Assembly: GCF_031880315.1 (NCBI RefSeq)
Contig: NZ_CP134771.1
Coordinates: 1,054,001-1,118,000 of the forward strand
Length of the DNA: 64,000 bases
Direction of reading: 5' to 3'
DNA from: Pseudomonas baltica
Lineage (GTDB): Bacteria; Pseudomonadota; Gammaproteobacteria; Pseudomonadales; Pseudomonadaceae
The translations under genes were made by a program, and so were the position numbers. The notes beneath the pieces are model-generated. The model worked only from the letters and a program-made list of their open reading frames with translations, was not told the DNA's origin and ran no database searches. Below, in pieces: positions 52,417-61,452 of this stretch. The number at the start of each line of letters is the position of its first letter. Positions within the stretch are counted from its first letter, which is position 1.

Positions 52417-54342
52417 GTGAAGCTGCGGCGCAAGTGGGATATCCATACCCGCACCCAGCTGATCAGCCTGGGCCCGGCGATCTTGCTGACGCTGCTGTTG
52501 ATCTGTTTTTTCACCTTCGTCCGCATCCAGGACCTGCGCCAGGAACTCAACCACACCGGCCAGTTGATCGCCAACCAGTTGGCCCCCGCCTCCGAATACG
52601 GCGTAGTGACGGGTAACACTGACGTGCTTGAAGCACTGATGAACGCCACCCTGGCGATTCCCCATGTGCGTTTCCTGGAAATCCAGAATGCTCAGGACCG
52701 CATCCTCGCCTACGTCGAGCAGCCCAGCGAGGGCGACACGCCGTCCCGACGCATCGAGGTGTTCCAGGCTCCCATTCGCCAGCAGCGCAACGCTCTCAAG
52801 GACGCCACCGAGCGCGGCGTGCCACCCAGCGAGATCAGCGGCGAACTGCCCGAGTATCTAGGTCGAGTGATTGTCGGCATGTCGGATGACGCGTTCAGCC
52901 AGCGCCAGCAGGAGATCGTCCTCAAGGCCGGTGTGCTGGCGCTGTTCGCCTTGATTCTGACCTTCCTGCTGGCCCGGCGCCTGTCCCGCGACCTGTCACA
53001 ACCGATCAGCGACATGAGCGCCGCCGTCACTGCCATTCGCGAGGGCGACTTCCAGGCCGTACTGCCGGTACCCCCTGGCGATACCGAGCTGGGCGAACTG
53101 GCGCGCCACCTCAACGAACTGGCCACCGGGCTGCAACAAGCCAGCCACGAGCAGCGCGTGGCCATGGACGAACTCATCCATACCCGCGAAGAAGCAGAAC
53201 GCGCCAACAGCGCCAAATCGGAATTCCTGGCGATGATGAGCCACGAATTGCGCACACCCATGAACGGCGTGCTGGGCATGCTGCAGTTGCTCGAAACCAC
53301 GCAGATGACCGACGAGCAGAAGGAATATGCCGCGCTGGCGACTCAATCGACCGAACACTTGCTCAAGGTCATCAACGACATTCTCGATTTCTCGCGTATC
53401 GAGCGCGCCAACCTGGAACTGGAACACATCGCTTTCGACTTGCCGCAACTGATCGAACTGATTGCCCAGCCCTTCCGCCTCGATGCCGAGCAGCGCGGCC
53501 TGCGCCTGGAGCTGGAAATCGGTGCAGCGTTGCGTGGCGTGCACGTCGCCGGCGACCCGACGCGCATCCGGCAGATACTGGTCAACCTGATCGGCAACGC
53601 GTTGAAGTTCACCGAGGCGGGCCATGTGCGTATCGAAGTCTCCAGCCAGGCGTTGGACCACGACCTGATCTGGCTGACCTGTACGGTGAGCGACACTGGC
53701 ATCGGTATCAGCGCGCAGAACCTCGAATCGATGTTCGTCGCCTTCCGCCAGGCCGACAGTTCGATTTCCCGGCGCTACGGCGGCACCGGCCTGGGCCTGC
53801 CGATTGCGCGTAACCTGGCCGAGCGCATGGGCGGCACCCTGCATGCCGACAGCGAGGTCGGCCAGGGCTCCACCTTTACCCTGGAACTGCCGCTGGCATT
53901 GAGCAACCCGCCGCTGGTGGTCAGCGTGCCAGCGCCCGCACGATCAAGTCCCAACGATGGCACCAAGACCATCGGGACCGGCTTGCACGTGCTGCTGGTG
54001 GAAGACAATCCGGTCAACCAGACCGTTATCGAAGCCATGCTGCGCAGCCTGGGCTTCACCGTCAGCGTGGTCGGCGATGGCGCCCAGGCAGTGACGGAAG
54101 TATCGCGTTTGCGCTTCGATGCGGTACTGATGGATTGCCGTCTGCCGGTCATCGACGGATACGAAGCCACACGCAGAATTCGTCTGCTAACGTTGCATAA
54201 CGACGTTCCTGTCATTGCCCTCACCGCCAACGCGCTGCATGGCGATCGGGAAGCCTGTATCGACGCCGGGATGAACGATTACCTGGCCAAACCGTTCAAA
54301 CGCAGCGATCTGTTGCTGATCCTGCAGCGCTGGATATCCTGA
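52417..54342 (+). CDS. hybrid sensor histidine kinase/response regulator
   Basis: A 641-residue inner membrane protein. Helix 1 (about 15-38), a periplasmic/CHASE8-like region to 165, helix 2 (170-190), HAMP, a coiled coil, then HisKA with the phospho-His in MMSHELRTPMNGV, an ATPase domain (NLIGNALKFTEAG, DTGIGIS, GGTGLGL), and a receiver domain with Asp in VLMDCRLPV and Lys in DYLAKPFKR. No Hpt domain is present, so the phosphate must go elsewhere. It lies before fabA as does PA1611 in P. aeruginosa, a kinase reported to bind RetS and free GacS; orthology is inferred from location and layout. GTG start with GGAGG six bases upstream. Confidence 0.9.
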   Translation: MKLRRKWDIHTRTQLISLGPAILLTLLLICFFTFVRIQDLRQELNHTGQLIANQLAPASEYGVVTGNTDVLEALMNATLAIPHVRFLEIQNAQDRILAYVEQPSEGDTPSRRIEVFQAPIRQQRNALKDATERGVPPSEISGELPEYLGRVIVGMSDDAFSQRQQEIVLKAGVLALFALILTFLLARRLSRDLSQPISDMSAAVTAIREGDFQAVLPVPPGDTELGELARHLNELATGLQQASHEQRVAMDELIHTREEAERANSAKSEFLAMMSHELRTPMNGVLGMLQLLETTQMTDEQKEYAALATQSTEHLLKVINDILDFSRIERANLELEHIAFDLPQLIELIAQPFRLDAEQRGLRLELEIGAALRGVHVAGDPTRIRQILVNLIGNALKFTEAGHVRIEVSSQALDHDLIWLTCTVSDTGIGISAQNLESMFVAFRQADSSISRRYGGTGLGLPIARNLAERMGGTLHADSEVGQGSTFTLELPLALSNPPLVVSVPAPARSSPNDGTKTIGTGLHVLLVEDNPVNQTVIEAMLRSLGFTVSVVGDGAQAVTEVSRLRFDAVLMDCRLPVIDGYEATRRIRLLTLHNDVPVIALTANALHGDREACIDAGMNDYLAKPFKRSDLLLILQRWIS

Positions 54343-54470
54343 AACGCGTCATTACCGCCTTGGGCGAGCCCTTCTGCGCCCTGCTACGCAGACACATCGG
54401 CGGGCATTGGCGCTAAACGGCTGCCACCAGGTGACGAAAATGTTAGAGTACGGGAGTCTTTGACATTTAC

Positions 54471-54572
54471 TCGGACCAAAAAAAACGTCCGAAAAACCAT
54501 TTCAGTGCACACCTGTACATTCGTATACTCTGTGCTGTGACTTTCATCATTACGCAATAGTCTATGTACAGG
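54471..54572 (+). promoter_or_regulatory. fabA upstream region with two inverted repeats and a -10 element
   Basis: The 308-base gap before fabA contains no gene. CCTGTACAT (54512-54520) and ATGTACAGG (54564-54572) are perfect inverted copies 43 bases apart; a -10-like TATACT (54524-54529) lies just after the first copy. Further upstream TCGGAC and GTCCGA (54471-54492) flank an A-rich 10-base spacer. These look like operators for a regulator of unsaturated fatty acid synthesis (DesT or FabR-like proteins act at fab genes in other bacteria), but the binding protein cannot be named. Confidence 0.45.
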
Positions 54573-54650
54573 CTGCCGACTCGGCCTTCATCCAACGGGT
54601 CGATCGGGAAGATTTGCCCCCTGCCAGGCAGGGACTATTGAGGAGCTCGC

Positions 54651-55166
54651 ATGACCAAACAAAACGCCTTTACCCGGGAAGACCTGCTGCGCTGCAGTCG
54701 CGGTGAGCTGTTCGGCCAAGGTAATGCGCAACTGCCCGCCGGCAACATGCTGATGGTGGATCGCATCACTCATATCAGCGAAGAAGGCGGTGCATACGGC
54801 AAAGGTGAATTGGTCGCCGAGCTGGATATCAACCCGGACCTGTGGTTCTTCGCCTGCCATTTCGAAGGCGACCCGGTAATGCCGGGCTGCCTGGGCCTCG
54901 ACGCCATGTGGCAGTTGGTCGGCTTCTTCCTGGGCTGGCAGGGCTTGCCTGGCCGCGGTCGCGCACTGGGCTCGGGCGAGGTGAAATTCACCGGTCAGGT
55001 ACTGCCGACCGCCAAGAAGGTCACGTACAACATCCAGATCAAGCGTGTCATGAAGGGCAAGCTGAACCTGGCAATCGCCGATGGTACTGTCAGCGTTGAC
55101 GGTAAGCAGATCTACACCGCCGAAGGCCTTCGGGTCGGCGTGTTCACATCCACCGAAAATTTCTAA
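54651..55166 (+). CDS. fabA: 3-hydroxydecanoyl-ACP dehydratase/isomerase
   Basis: A 171-residue enzyme that dehydrates 3-hydroxydecanoyl-ACP and isomerises the product to cis-3-decenoyl-ACP, the branch point of anaerobic unsaturated fatty acid synthesis. The catalytic His70 is in [14 protein letters not shown] and Asp84 in CLGLD, at the same positions as in E. coli FabA. GAGGAG precedes the ATG. It begins the fabA-fabB operon, with 11 bases before fabB. Confidence 0.98.
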   Translation: MTKQNAFTREDLLRCSRGELFGQGNAQLPAGNMLMVDRITHISEEGGAYGKGELVAELDINPDLWFFACHFEGDPVMPGCLGLDAMWQLVGFFLGWQGLPGRGRALGSGEVKFTGQVLPTAKKVTYNIQIKRVMKGKLNLAIADGTVSVDGKQIYTAEGLRVGVFTSTENF

Positions 55167-55177
55167 GGGTTATCCGC

Positions 55178-56398
55178 ATGCGCCGCGTCGTTATCACTGG
55201 TCTGGGCATTGTTTCCTGCTTGGGCAATGACAAAGACACCGTCTCCGCAAACCTGCGGGCGAGCCGCCCTGGCATCCGATTCAACCCGGAATATGCCGAA
55301 ATGGGTTTGCGCAGCCAGGTTTCCGGCTCCATCGACCTCAACCTCGAAGAGCTGATCGACCGTAAAGTCTTCCGTTTCGTCGGCCACGCCGCCGCGTACG
55401 CGTACCTTGCCATGGCCGATGCCATCAAGGACTCGGGCCTGACGGAAGAGATGGTCTCCAACCCCCGCACCGGCCTGATCGCCGGCTCCGGCGGCGCGTC
55501 GACCCTCAACCAGATGGAAGCGCTGGACATCCTGCGCGAAAAAGGCGTCAAGCGCGTCGGCCCGTACCGCGTCACCCGCACCATGAGCAGCACGGTGTCG
55601 GCTTGCCTGGCCACCCCCTTCAAGATCAAGGGTCTGAACTACTCGATCGCTTCGGCCTGCGCCACCAGCGCTCACTGCATCGGCACCGCCATGGAGCAGA
55701 TTCAGATGGGCAAGCAGGACATCGTCTTTGCCGGCGGCGGTGAAGAAGAGCATTGGAGCCAGTCGTTCCTGTTCGACGCAATGGGCGCGTTGTCCAGCAA
55801 GCGCAACGACACCCCGGAGAAAGCCTCCCGCGCCTATGACAACGACCGTGACGGTTTCGTCATCGCCGGTGGTGGCGGCATGGTGGTGGTCGAAGAGCTC
55901 GAACACGCCCTCGCCCGCGGCGCCAAGATCTACGCTGAAATCGTCGGCTACGGCGCCACTTCCGATGGCTACGACATGGTCGCACCGAGCGGCGAAGGCG
56001 CCATCCGCTGCATGCAGATGGCAATGTCTACCGTCGACGCACCAATCGACTATCTGAACACCCACGGCACCTCGACTCCGGTCGGCGACGTCGCGGAAAT
56101 CAAAGGTGTGCGCGAAGTGTTCGGTGCCAAGGCGCCGGCCATCAGCTCCACCAAGAGCCTGTCGGGTCACTCTCTGGGCGCCGCAGGCGTACATGAAGCG
56201 ATCTACTGCATGCTGATGATGGAAGGCAACTTCATCGCCGGCTCGGCCAACATCGACGAGCTGGACCCAGCAGTCGCCGATCTGCCGATCCAGACTGTCA
56301 CCAAAGAAAACGTCGAGCTCAACACCGTGATGAGCAACAGCTTCGGCTTCGGCGGCACCAACGCTACCCTGGTACTGCAACGCTGGCAGGGCAAGTAA
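55178..56398 (+). CDS. fabB: beta-ketoacyl-ACP synthase I
   Basis: A 406-residue condensing enzyme that extends the unsaturated acyl chain made by FabA. The active-site Cys is in [11 protein letters not shown], the two His residues in [11 protein letters not shown] and SGHSLGAAG, and the C-terminal [11 protein letters not shown] is typical. FabA-FabB in one operon is the gammaproteobacterial arrangement. A strong intrinsic terminator follows 22 bases after the stop. Confidence 0.98.
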   Translation: MRRVVITGLGIVSCLGNDKDTVSANLRASRPGIRFNPEYAEMGLRSQVSGSIDLNLEELIDRKVFRFVGHAAAYAYLAMADAIKDSGLTEEMVSNPRTGLIAGSGGASTLNQMEALDILREKGVKRVGPYRVTRTMSSTVSACLATPFKIKGLNYSIASACATSAHCIGTAMEQIQMGKQDIVFAGGGEEEHWSQSFLFDAMGALSSKRNDTPEKASRAYDNDRDGFVIAGGGGMVVVEELEHALARGAKIYAEIVGYGATSDGYDMVAPSGEGAIRCMQMAMSTVDAPIDYLNTHGTSTPVGDVAEIKGVREVFGAKAPAISSTKSLSGHSLGAAGVHEAIYCMLMMEGNFIAGSANIDELDPAVADLPIQTVTKENVELNTVMSNSFGFGGTNATLVLQRWQGK

Positions 56399-56420
56399 GG
56401 TTCGACCTTGCTTAACAAGA

Positions 56421-56450
56421 AAGGCGCCGAAAGGCGCCTTTTTTGTTTTT
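56421..56450 (+). terminator. rho-independent terminator of fabAB
   Basis: An 8-bp perfect stem (AAGGCGCC/GGCGCCTT) with loop GAAA is followed by TTTTGTTTTT. It closes the fabAB operon and lies 30 bases ahead of the convergent next gene's stop. Confidence 0.94.
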
Positions 56451-56479
56451 GCTTTGAGCTGTGGTGAGGCAAGCGCGGA

Positions 56480-57208
56480 TCAGTCCTGGAACACTTCATC
56501 CAACAGGTAGTGCATCGAGGCGAACGCACGATCGGCGACCGTCTTGTTGTACATCTGCACGCCAGGATTGTTGGCTTCGGTATCGGTGAACGAGTGATAC
56601 GCGCCGCCGAAACTGGTCAGGGTCCAATCCACACCAGCGTCGTTCATTTCCTTCTCGAATGCTGGCAGTTGCTCCTTGGGAACCAGCGGGTCGCTGGCGC
56701 CATGCAATACAAGGACCTTGCCCTTGATGTTCTTGCCATCAGCCGGATTCGGCGTATCCAGGGTACCGTGGAACGACACTGCCGCCTTCAATGGCGCGCC
56801 GGTACGGGCCAACTCCAATGCACAGCAACCGCCGAAGCAGAAACCGAAAGCCGCCAGCTTGGCGCTGTTGACGCTGGCTACGGTCTGGCTTTGCAACTGA
56901 TCCAGCGCCGCTTGCATACGCTTGTTCAGCAGCGCACGATCATTCTTCAACGGTGTCATCGCCGCTGCAGCCTGATCGCCATTCTGTGGACGCACCGCCT
57001 GCCCATAGAGGTCAGCCAGCAGCACTACGTAGCCTTTGGAAGCCACGGACTGGGCGATACGCTCAGCGCCTTCGCTGACGCCCATCCAGTTGGGGGCCAT
57101 CACCAGGCCAGGACGTGGGGAAACGACATCTGCGTCATACACCAGACGGCTTTCGTAATCGATGCCATCGATCTGATAGACAACGGATTGAACAGTGACT
57201 GCGCTCAT
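56480..57208 (-). CDS. dienelactone hydrolase family protein
   Basis: A 242-residue alpha/beta hydrolase. The nucleophile is the Cys of GFCFGGCCALEL, as in dienelactone hydrolases, with an Asp in LHGASDPLVP and the His in GAYHSFTD. LVMAPNWMGVSEGAERIAQ is near the N-terminus. No aromatic-degradation genes are near, so the natural substrate may be a different ester or lactone. No signal peptide. ATG at 57208; five upstream in-frame codons are not used. Confidence 0.9.
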   Translation of the reverse strand: MSAVTVQSVVYQIDGIDYESRLVYDADVVSPRPGLVMAPNWMGVSEGAERIAQSVASKGYVVLLADLYGQAVRPQNGDQAAAAMTPLKNDRALLNKRMQAALDQLQSQTVASVNSAKLAAFGFCFGGCCALELARTGAPLKAAVSFHGTLDTPNPADGKNIKGKVLVLHGASDPLVPKEQLPAFEKEMNDAGVDWTLTSFGGAYHSFTDTEANNPGVQMYNKTVADRAFASMHYLLDEVFQD

Positions 57209-57245
57209 GGATTTATTCCCCAATTGAAGTCTTGACGACTGTAAC

Positions 57246-57269
57246 GAAAAAACCCGCCGAAGCGGGTTT
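57246..57269 (-). terminator. rho-independent terminator of htpG
   Basis: An 8-bp stem (AAACCCGC/GCGGGTTT) with a 4-base loop is followed on the minus strand by TTTTTTC, 14 bases past the htpG stop codon. Confidence 0.93.
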
Positions 57270-57282
57270 GATCTGCGACTGG

Positions 57283-59190
57283 TTAGACTGACAGCTCAAC
57301 CAGCAACTTGTTCAGGCGACGCACATACGCCGCCGGGTCTTTCAGGCTGTCCCCTGCCGCGAGTGCGGCCTGGTCGAAGAGGATGTGCGAGAAGTCGGCG
57401 AAACGGTCTTCGCTCTGCTCGTTGTCCAGTTTTTCGATCAGCGGGTGGGCCGGGTTGAATTCAAAGATAGGCTTGGAGTCCGGCACTTTCTGCCCACTCG
57501 CTTCTAGGATCTGACGCATCTGCAGGCCCAGGTCCTGCTCCCCGATGGCCAGAATCGCCGGCGAGTCGGTCAGGCGATGCGAAACCCGCACCTCGCTGAC
57601 CACATCACCCAGCGCAGCCTTGAGGCGCTCGACCAGGCCTTCCTTGTCCTTGGCGACTTCTTCCTGGGCTTTTTTGTCCTCGTCGGAATCCAGCTTACCC
57701 AGATCCAGGTCGCCACGGGCGACGTCAACGAAGCCCTTGCCATCGAAGTCGGTCAGGTAGCTCATCAGCCACTCGTCGATGCGATCTGTCAGCAACAGCA
57801 CTTCGATGCCTTTCTTGCGGAAGACTTCCAGGTGCGGGCTGTCCTTGACCTGAGCGTAGGATTCGCCGGTCAGGAAGTAGATCTTGTCCTGACCTTCCTT
57901 GGCGCGAGCCAGGTATTCAGCCAGGCCGACGGATTGCTCGCCGCTGCTGTCGTGAGTCGACGCGAAGCGCAGCAGGCCGGCGATCTTCTCCTTGTTGGCG
58001 AAGTCTTCAGCCGGGCCTTCCTTGATGACCTGGCCGAAGTTCTTCCAGAAGCCCTTGTATTGCTCGGGTTCGTTCTTCGCCAATTTTTCCAGCATGTCCA
58101 GCACGCGCTTGGTCAGGGCCGATTTCATCGAGTCGATGATCGGATCCTTCTGCAGGATTTCACGCGATACGTTCAGCGACAGGTCGTTTGAATCGACCAC
58201 ACCCTTGATGAAGCGCAGGTACAGCGGCAGGAAGGATTCTGCCTGGTCCATGACGAACACGCGCTGCACATAGAGCTTGAGGCCGCGCGGGGCTTCACGC
58301 TGGTACAGGTCGAACGGCGCGCGGGCCGGCACGTACAGCAACGAGCTGTATTCCAGCTTGCCTTCGACCTTGTTGTGGCTCCAGCTCAGCGGGTTCTCGT
58401 AATCGTGACCGATGTGCTTGTAGAACTCCTGGTATTCCTCGTCCTTGATCTCGGTACGTGGACGGGTCCAGAGGGCACTGGCGCGGTTGACGGTTTCCCA
58501 CTCCAGCGCGGGCTGCTCTTCGCCCTCAGCGGCGGGCGCCTGCTCTTTAGGCAATTCGATCGGCAGGGCGATGTGATCCGAGTACTTCTTGATGATGTTG
58601 CGCAGGCGATAGCCGTCGGCAAACTCGTCTTCAGCGGCCTTGAGGTGCAGCACGATGCGGGTGCCGCGCTCGGCCTTGTCGACGTTGGCGACTTCAAACT
58701 CGCCTTCGCCCTTGGACGACCAGTGCACACCCTCGCTGGCAGCGGTGCCGGCACGACGGCTGAATACTTCGACCTGGTCGGCGACGATGAACGCCGAGTA
58801 GAAGCCGACGCCGAACTGACCGATCAGGTGCGAGTCCTTCTTCTGGTCGCCGCTGAGGTTTTTCATGAAGTCGGCAGTGCCGGACTTGGCGATGGTGCCC
58901 AGGTGTGTGATCACGTCCTGGCGGTTCATGCCGATGCCGTTGTCTTCGAGCGTGACGGTCTTGGCGTCCTTGTCGAAGCTTACGCGAATCTTCAGCTCGC
59001 CAGCGCCTTCAAGCAGCTCTGGCTTGGCCAGGGCTTCGAAGCGCAGCTTGTCGACGGCGTCGGAAGCGTTGGAGATCAATTCGCGAAGGAAGATTTCCTT
59101 GTTGGAATACAGCGAATGGATCATGAGGTGCAGCAGTTGCTTCACCTCGGTCTGGAAGCCCAGGGTTTCTTTTTGAGTTTCCACGCTCAT
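57283..59190 (-). CDS. htpG: molecular chaperone HtpG (Hsp90)
   Basis: A 635-residue ATP-dependent chaperone. The N-terminal GHKL ATPase domain has [17 protein letters not shown], the ATP-lid glycine pattern in [11 protein letters not shown], and DNGIGM; the middle client-binding and C-terminal dimerisation domains complete the normal length. A near-perfect sigma-32 promoter stands about 90-120 bases upstream, so it is heat induced. ATG at 59190 ([13 protein letters not shown]) is used over 59205. Single-gene unit with its own terminator. Confidence 0.98.
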   Translation of the reverse strand: MSVETQKETLGFQTEVKQLLHLMIHSLYSNKEIFLRELISNASDAVDKLRFEALAKPELLEGAGELKIRVSFDKDAKTVTLEDNGIGMNRQDVITHLGTIAKSGTADFMKNLSGDQKKDSHLIGQFGVGFYSAFIVADQVEVFSRRAGTAASEGVHWSSKGEGEFEVANVDKAERGTRIVLHLKAAEDEFADGYRLRNIIKKYSDHIALPIELPKEQAPAAEGEEQPALEWETVNRASALWTRPRTEIKDEEYQEFYKHIGHDYENPLSWSHNKVEGKLEYSSLLYVPARAPFDLYQREAPRGLKLYVQRVFVMDQAESFLPLYLRFIKGVVDSNDLSLNVSREILQKDPIIDSMKSALTKRVLDMLEKLAKNEPEQYKGFWKNFGQVIKEGPAEDFANKEKIAGLLRFASTHDSSGEQSVGLAEYLARAKEGQDKIYFLTGESYAQVKDSPHLEVFRKKGIEVLLLTDRIDEWLMSYLTDFDGKGFVDVARGDLDLGKLDSDEDKKAQEEVAKDKEGLVERLKAALGDVVSEVRVSHRLTDSPAILAIGEQDLGLQMRQILEASGQKVPDSKPIFEFNPAHPLIEKLDNEQSEDRFADFSHILFDQAALAAGDSLKDPAAYVRRLNKLLVELSV

Positions 59191-59280
59191 GGTCACACAC
59201 TCCAATCAGATGGCAGAAGCCGCTTACCTTGAGCTGAGCGACACGCTCGGCACTGGCCGGTTTGCGGCGGGATGAGCAAC

Positions 59281-59308
59281 AGATGGGGGCGTGAGTGAGG
59301 ATTTCAAG
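59281..59308 (-). promoter_or_regulatory. sigma-32 heat-shock promoter of htpG
   Basis: On the minus strand CTTGAAA (59308-59302) is followed after 13 bases by CCCCATCT (59288-59281). Both boxes match the RpoH consensus (CTTGAAA, N11-16, CCCCATnT) at all positions. The likely transcript start is about 80 bases before the htpG start codon. The remainder of the gap 59191-59521 carries no other gene that I can support. Confidence 0.9.
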
Positions 59309-59521
59309 GCCAGGTATGTCGATGCGATGCCAGGCAAATGTATCCGCACGCTGCACAGCCCGAGACAGAGAGCCGGCTTACCTGAAACCGTGACGGGCGC
59401 GCGCCGCCGAGCAAAAAACCTATAGCGATCCATCACTTGCGTTCACCCAAGTGAAAGGAACTTTAAATTGGGTATCGGCTCGAAGGGGGGCGTGAACACT
59501 ATAAAACAGGAGAAACACCCC

Positions 59522-59803
59522 ATGCGTAAATCTCTGGCATTGACCTTGATGCTGACTGCCGCCCTGGGCCTCGCGGCCTGCGACAAAAAATCCGAAGACA
59601 AGGCGCAAGACGCCCAGCAGCACGCCGAACAGGCCCAGGAAAAAATGGACCAGGCACAAAGCAAGATGAATGATGCAGCGAAAGAAAATGCTGAAGCGGC
59701 CAAAGACAGCAATCAGTCCGCTCAGGAAGCCGCCAAGGAACAGAACGGCGCGATGATGCAAAAAGCTCCGGAAACCCAGCCTGTGCCGGCCACCAAGCCG
59801 TAA
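59522..59803 (+). CDS. small Ala/Gln/Glu-rich coiled-coil lipoprotein
   Basis: A 93-residue protein. A lipoprotein signal peptide (MRKSLALTLMLTAALGLAAC, lipobox LAAC, Cys20) is followed by a 60-residue heptad-like helix made mostly of Ala, Gln, Glu, Lys, Asp and Met (HAEQAQEKMDQAQSKMNDAA) and a Pro-rich tail. It resembles OprI/Lpp in plan but lacks the terminal Lys for wall attachment; it ends PATKP. AGGAG lies 10 bases upstream. No family is recognised; it probably sits on the inner face of the outer membrane. Divergent from htpG. Confidence 0.78.
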   Translation: MRKSLALTLMLTAALGLAACDKKSEDKAQDAQQHAEQAQEKMDQAQSKMNDAAKENAEAAKDSNQSAQEAAKEQNGAMMQKAPETQPVPATKP

Positions 59804-59813
59804 CTGCGTCTAT

Positions 59814-59870
59814 CCCTGTGGGAGCGGGCTGTGCCTGCGAAAAGCTTCGCGGGCACATCGCGCCCCCACG
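59814..59870. repeat. REP element
   Basis: CCTGTGGGAGCGGGCT leads into a hairpin GTGCCTGCGAA / TTCGCGGGCAC (one T-G pair; 59831-59856) with loop AAGC. Pseudomonas-type REP between convergent genes. Confidence 0.88.
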
Positions 59871-59875
59871 TAGAC

Positions 59876-60283
59876 CTAGATCGTCGCCATGACGATCTGG
59901 CGATACACCGGGCTGAGCATGATCAAGAAGGTGCAGATCAAACCGACAAGCCATACCAGGCTGCGCGGGCTCGACTTGTCGTTCCAGTACAGGAACAGAT
60001 AAAGCACCCGAGTGATCACGAACAGGATCGCCAGCAGATCGATCAGCCACCCCTGAGTCTGCGTGGTGTGCGCCATCAGCACCGCCACCGCAAACAACGT
60101 GAAAGCCTCCCAGCAGTTTTGATGCGCCGCCACTGCACGCGCACCCAGCCCGCTTAACTTCGCCTGCTGCGCCCGTGGATTATGGTTGTCGTAACCCTGC
60201 GCCTTCATCTCGCGAGTCACTGGCACTCGGGCCACGAAAATCAACAGCGCACTGATGAACACACACCAGAATGGAATACTCAT
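59876..60283 (-). CDS. MAPEG family membrane protein
   Basis: A 135-residue inner membrane protein with four helices (IPFWCVFISALLIFVARVP first). RAVAAHQNCWEAFTLFAVAV holds the MAPEG-type N-x-x-E-A pattern. Members in eukaryotes handle leukotrienes and glutathione; bacterial ones are largely uncharacterised. The start at 60283 (MSIPFWC) gives the first helix directly. A REP element separates it from the convergent lipoprotein gene. Confidence 0.88.
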   Translation of the reverse strand: MSIPFWCVFISALLIFVARVPVTREMKAQGYDNHNPRAQQAKLSGLGARAVAAHQNCWEAFTLFAVAVLMAHTTQTQGWLIDLLAILFVITRVLYLFLYWNDKSSPRSLVWLVGLICTFLIMLSPVYRQIVMATI

Positions 60284-60335
60284 GGGTAACGCTCCTTGAT
60301 GGACGCCGTGGGCCATGCGGACGACCCGGGCCCTT

Positions 60336-61313
60336 TTATGTGCGTCCTAAAGCTTGGAGAACGGCGCCAGCCACTCGTTCCATATCGCCATCATCGTAGC
60401 GCTGATCGATCGGCAACGGCAGCATGCACTCTGTCCAGCGCCTGGCCGCCGCGCCCAGGGCTGGGTCATCCAGCAACTCACGCCAGTAGGTCGCCACGTA
60501 GATGCGCTGCTGCTGCAACGCGCTGCGCACCTGATTGGCCTGTTCCGCACTGGCGAGCAGCAACGGGTAGACCATGGGCGCGCTCACCCCGGCAAAAAGA
60601 CTGAAGCCATTGAGCCCATCGAGGCGCTCGCGCAGCACTGCGAAGTTGGCTTGGCGACGTGCCCGGATGCGTGAGTAATCAAGGCCATCGAGCAAACGCG
60701 CCGTAAGGGCCGACATGCCACGCATGCCCTCGTCGCGAATGCTGTGCTCGACCTCGATAAACGTCCCGTAAAACGGCTCTGGACCGGCTTCCAACCGCCC
60801 TATCAACGCCCGGGTACGGCCTTCGCTGCTGCCTGGCTCGAGGCCTGGTATATCCGCCGGGCCGTTGACCAGCCAGCCACCGTCCGGAACGCCTACGAAC
60901 TTGCGCGGGGAATACAGCGTGGGGACGCCGTCCAGAGGCGCACTGAACAGGCTCTGAGCATTATCGATGATCAATCGCCCGGACAACGCCGGCCACAGTC
61001 GCTGGCGGATGTAATCATCCTTGAGCCCGAAGTAATTGACGTATTGCAGATGCTCGTCGGCATTCAAGGTGGGCAACTCCACCGGTTGCAACTGATCATC
61101 GACTGGGTAGCGCACCACCTCCACACCCGAGCGCAGCGCCGCGTCATGCATGGTCGAACAGGTATAGTCGGGGAGGTAGAGACGCTTGATGACGCTGGCC
61201 TGCAGCAATGCCTGCAAAGCGAAGCGGGCGCTGTTGAACCCTAGCGCCTGAGGGTACAGCGTGGTCCCGCGATTGAATTCAAGCTCGAAAAACCCGCCAA
61301 TCGCCATCGCCAT
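60336..61313 (-). CDS. DegT/DnrJ/EryC1-like PLP-dependent enzyme, unknown substrate
   Basis: A 325-residue soluble protein with the layout of sugar aminotransferases of the DegT family. QALGFNSARFALQALLQAS matches the N-terminal G-x(n)-A-L helix; LIIDNAQSLFSAP corresponds to the D-x-A-H/Q segment that holds the PLP ring; and SPRKFVGVPDGGWL matches the K-x-(L/V)-G-x(3)-G-G block with the PLP lysine. Family members are usually about 370-400 residues, so this one is short. No sugar-nucleotide or polysaccharide gene is near. The identity is based on these motifs and is moderately sure. Confidence 0.65.
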   Translation of the reverse strand: MAMAIGGFFELEFNRGTTLYPQALGFNSARFALQALLQASVIKRLYLPDYTCSTMHDAALRSGVEVVRYPVDDQLQPVELPTLNADEHLQYVNYFGLKDDYIRQRLWPALSGRLIIDNAQSLFSAPLDGVPTLYSPRKFVGVPDGGWLVNGPADIPGLEPGSSEGRTRALIGRLEAGPEPFYGTFIEVEHSIRDEGMRGMSALTARLLDGLDYSRIRARRQANFAVLRERLDGLNGFSLFAGVSAPMVYPLLLASAEQANQVRSALQQQRIYVATYWRELLDDPALGAAARRWTECMLPLPIDQRYDDGDMERVAGAVLQALGRT

Positions 61314-61452
61314 GTGCCCTGCTCTCCTGAGTCATTGAGTGCAGGAGCGTAGCATTTATGGGCACAAAGAGTTCATCCTGCGGATTATGTGTCGCTCTGA
61401 CAGCCCTTTCGCCGCCGAAAGCGCAACGAACAATCCGCAGGAATTCCAGGCA

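Noticed and set aside
55163..56380. 405-residue open frame on the minus strand
   Set aside because: Antisense to fabB, which has all active-site residues on the other strand.
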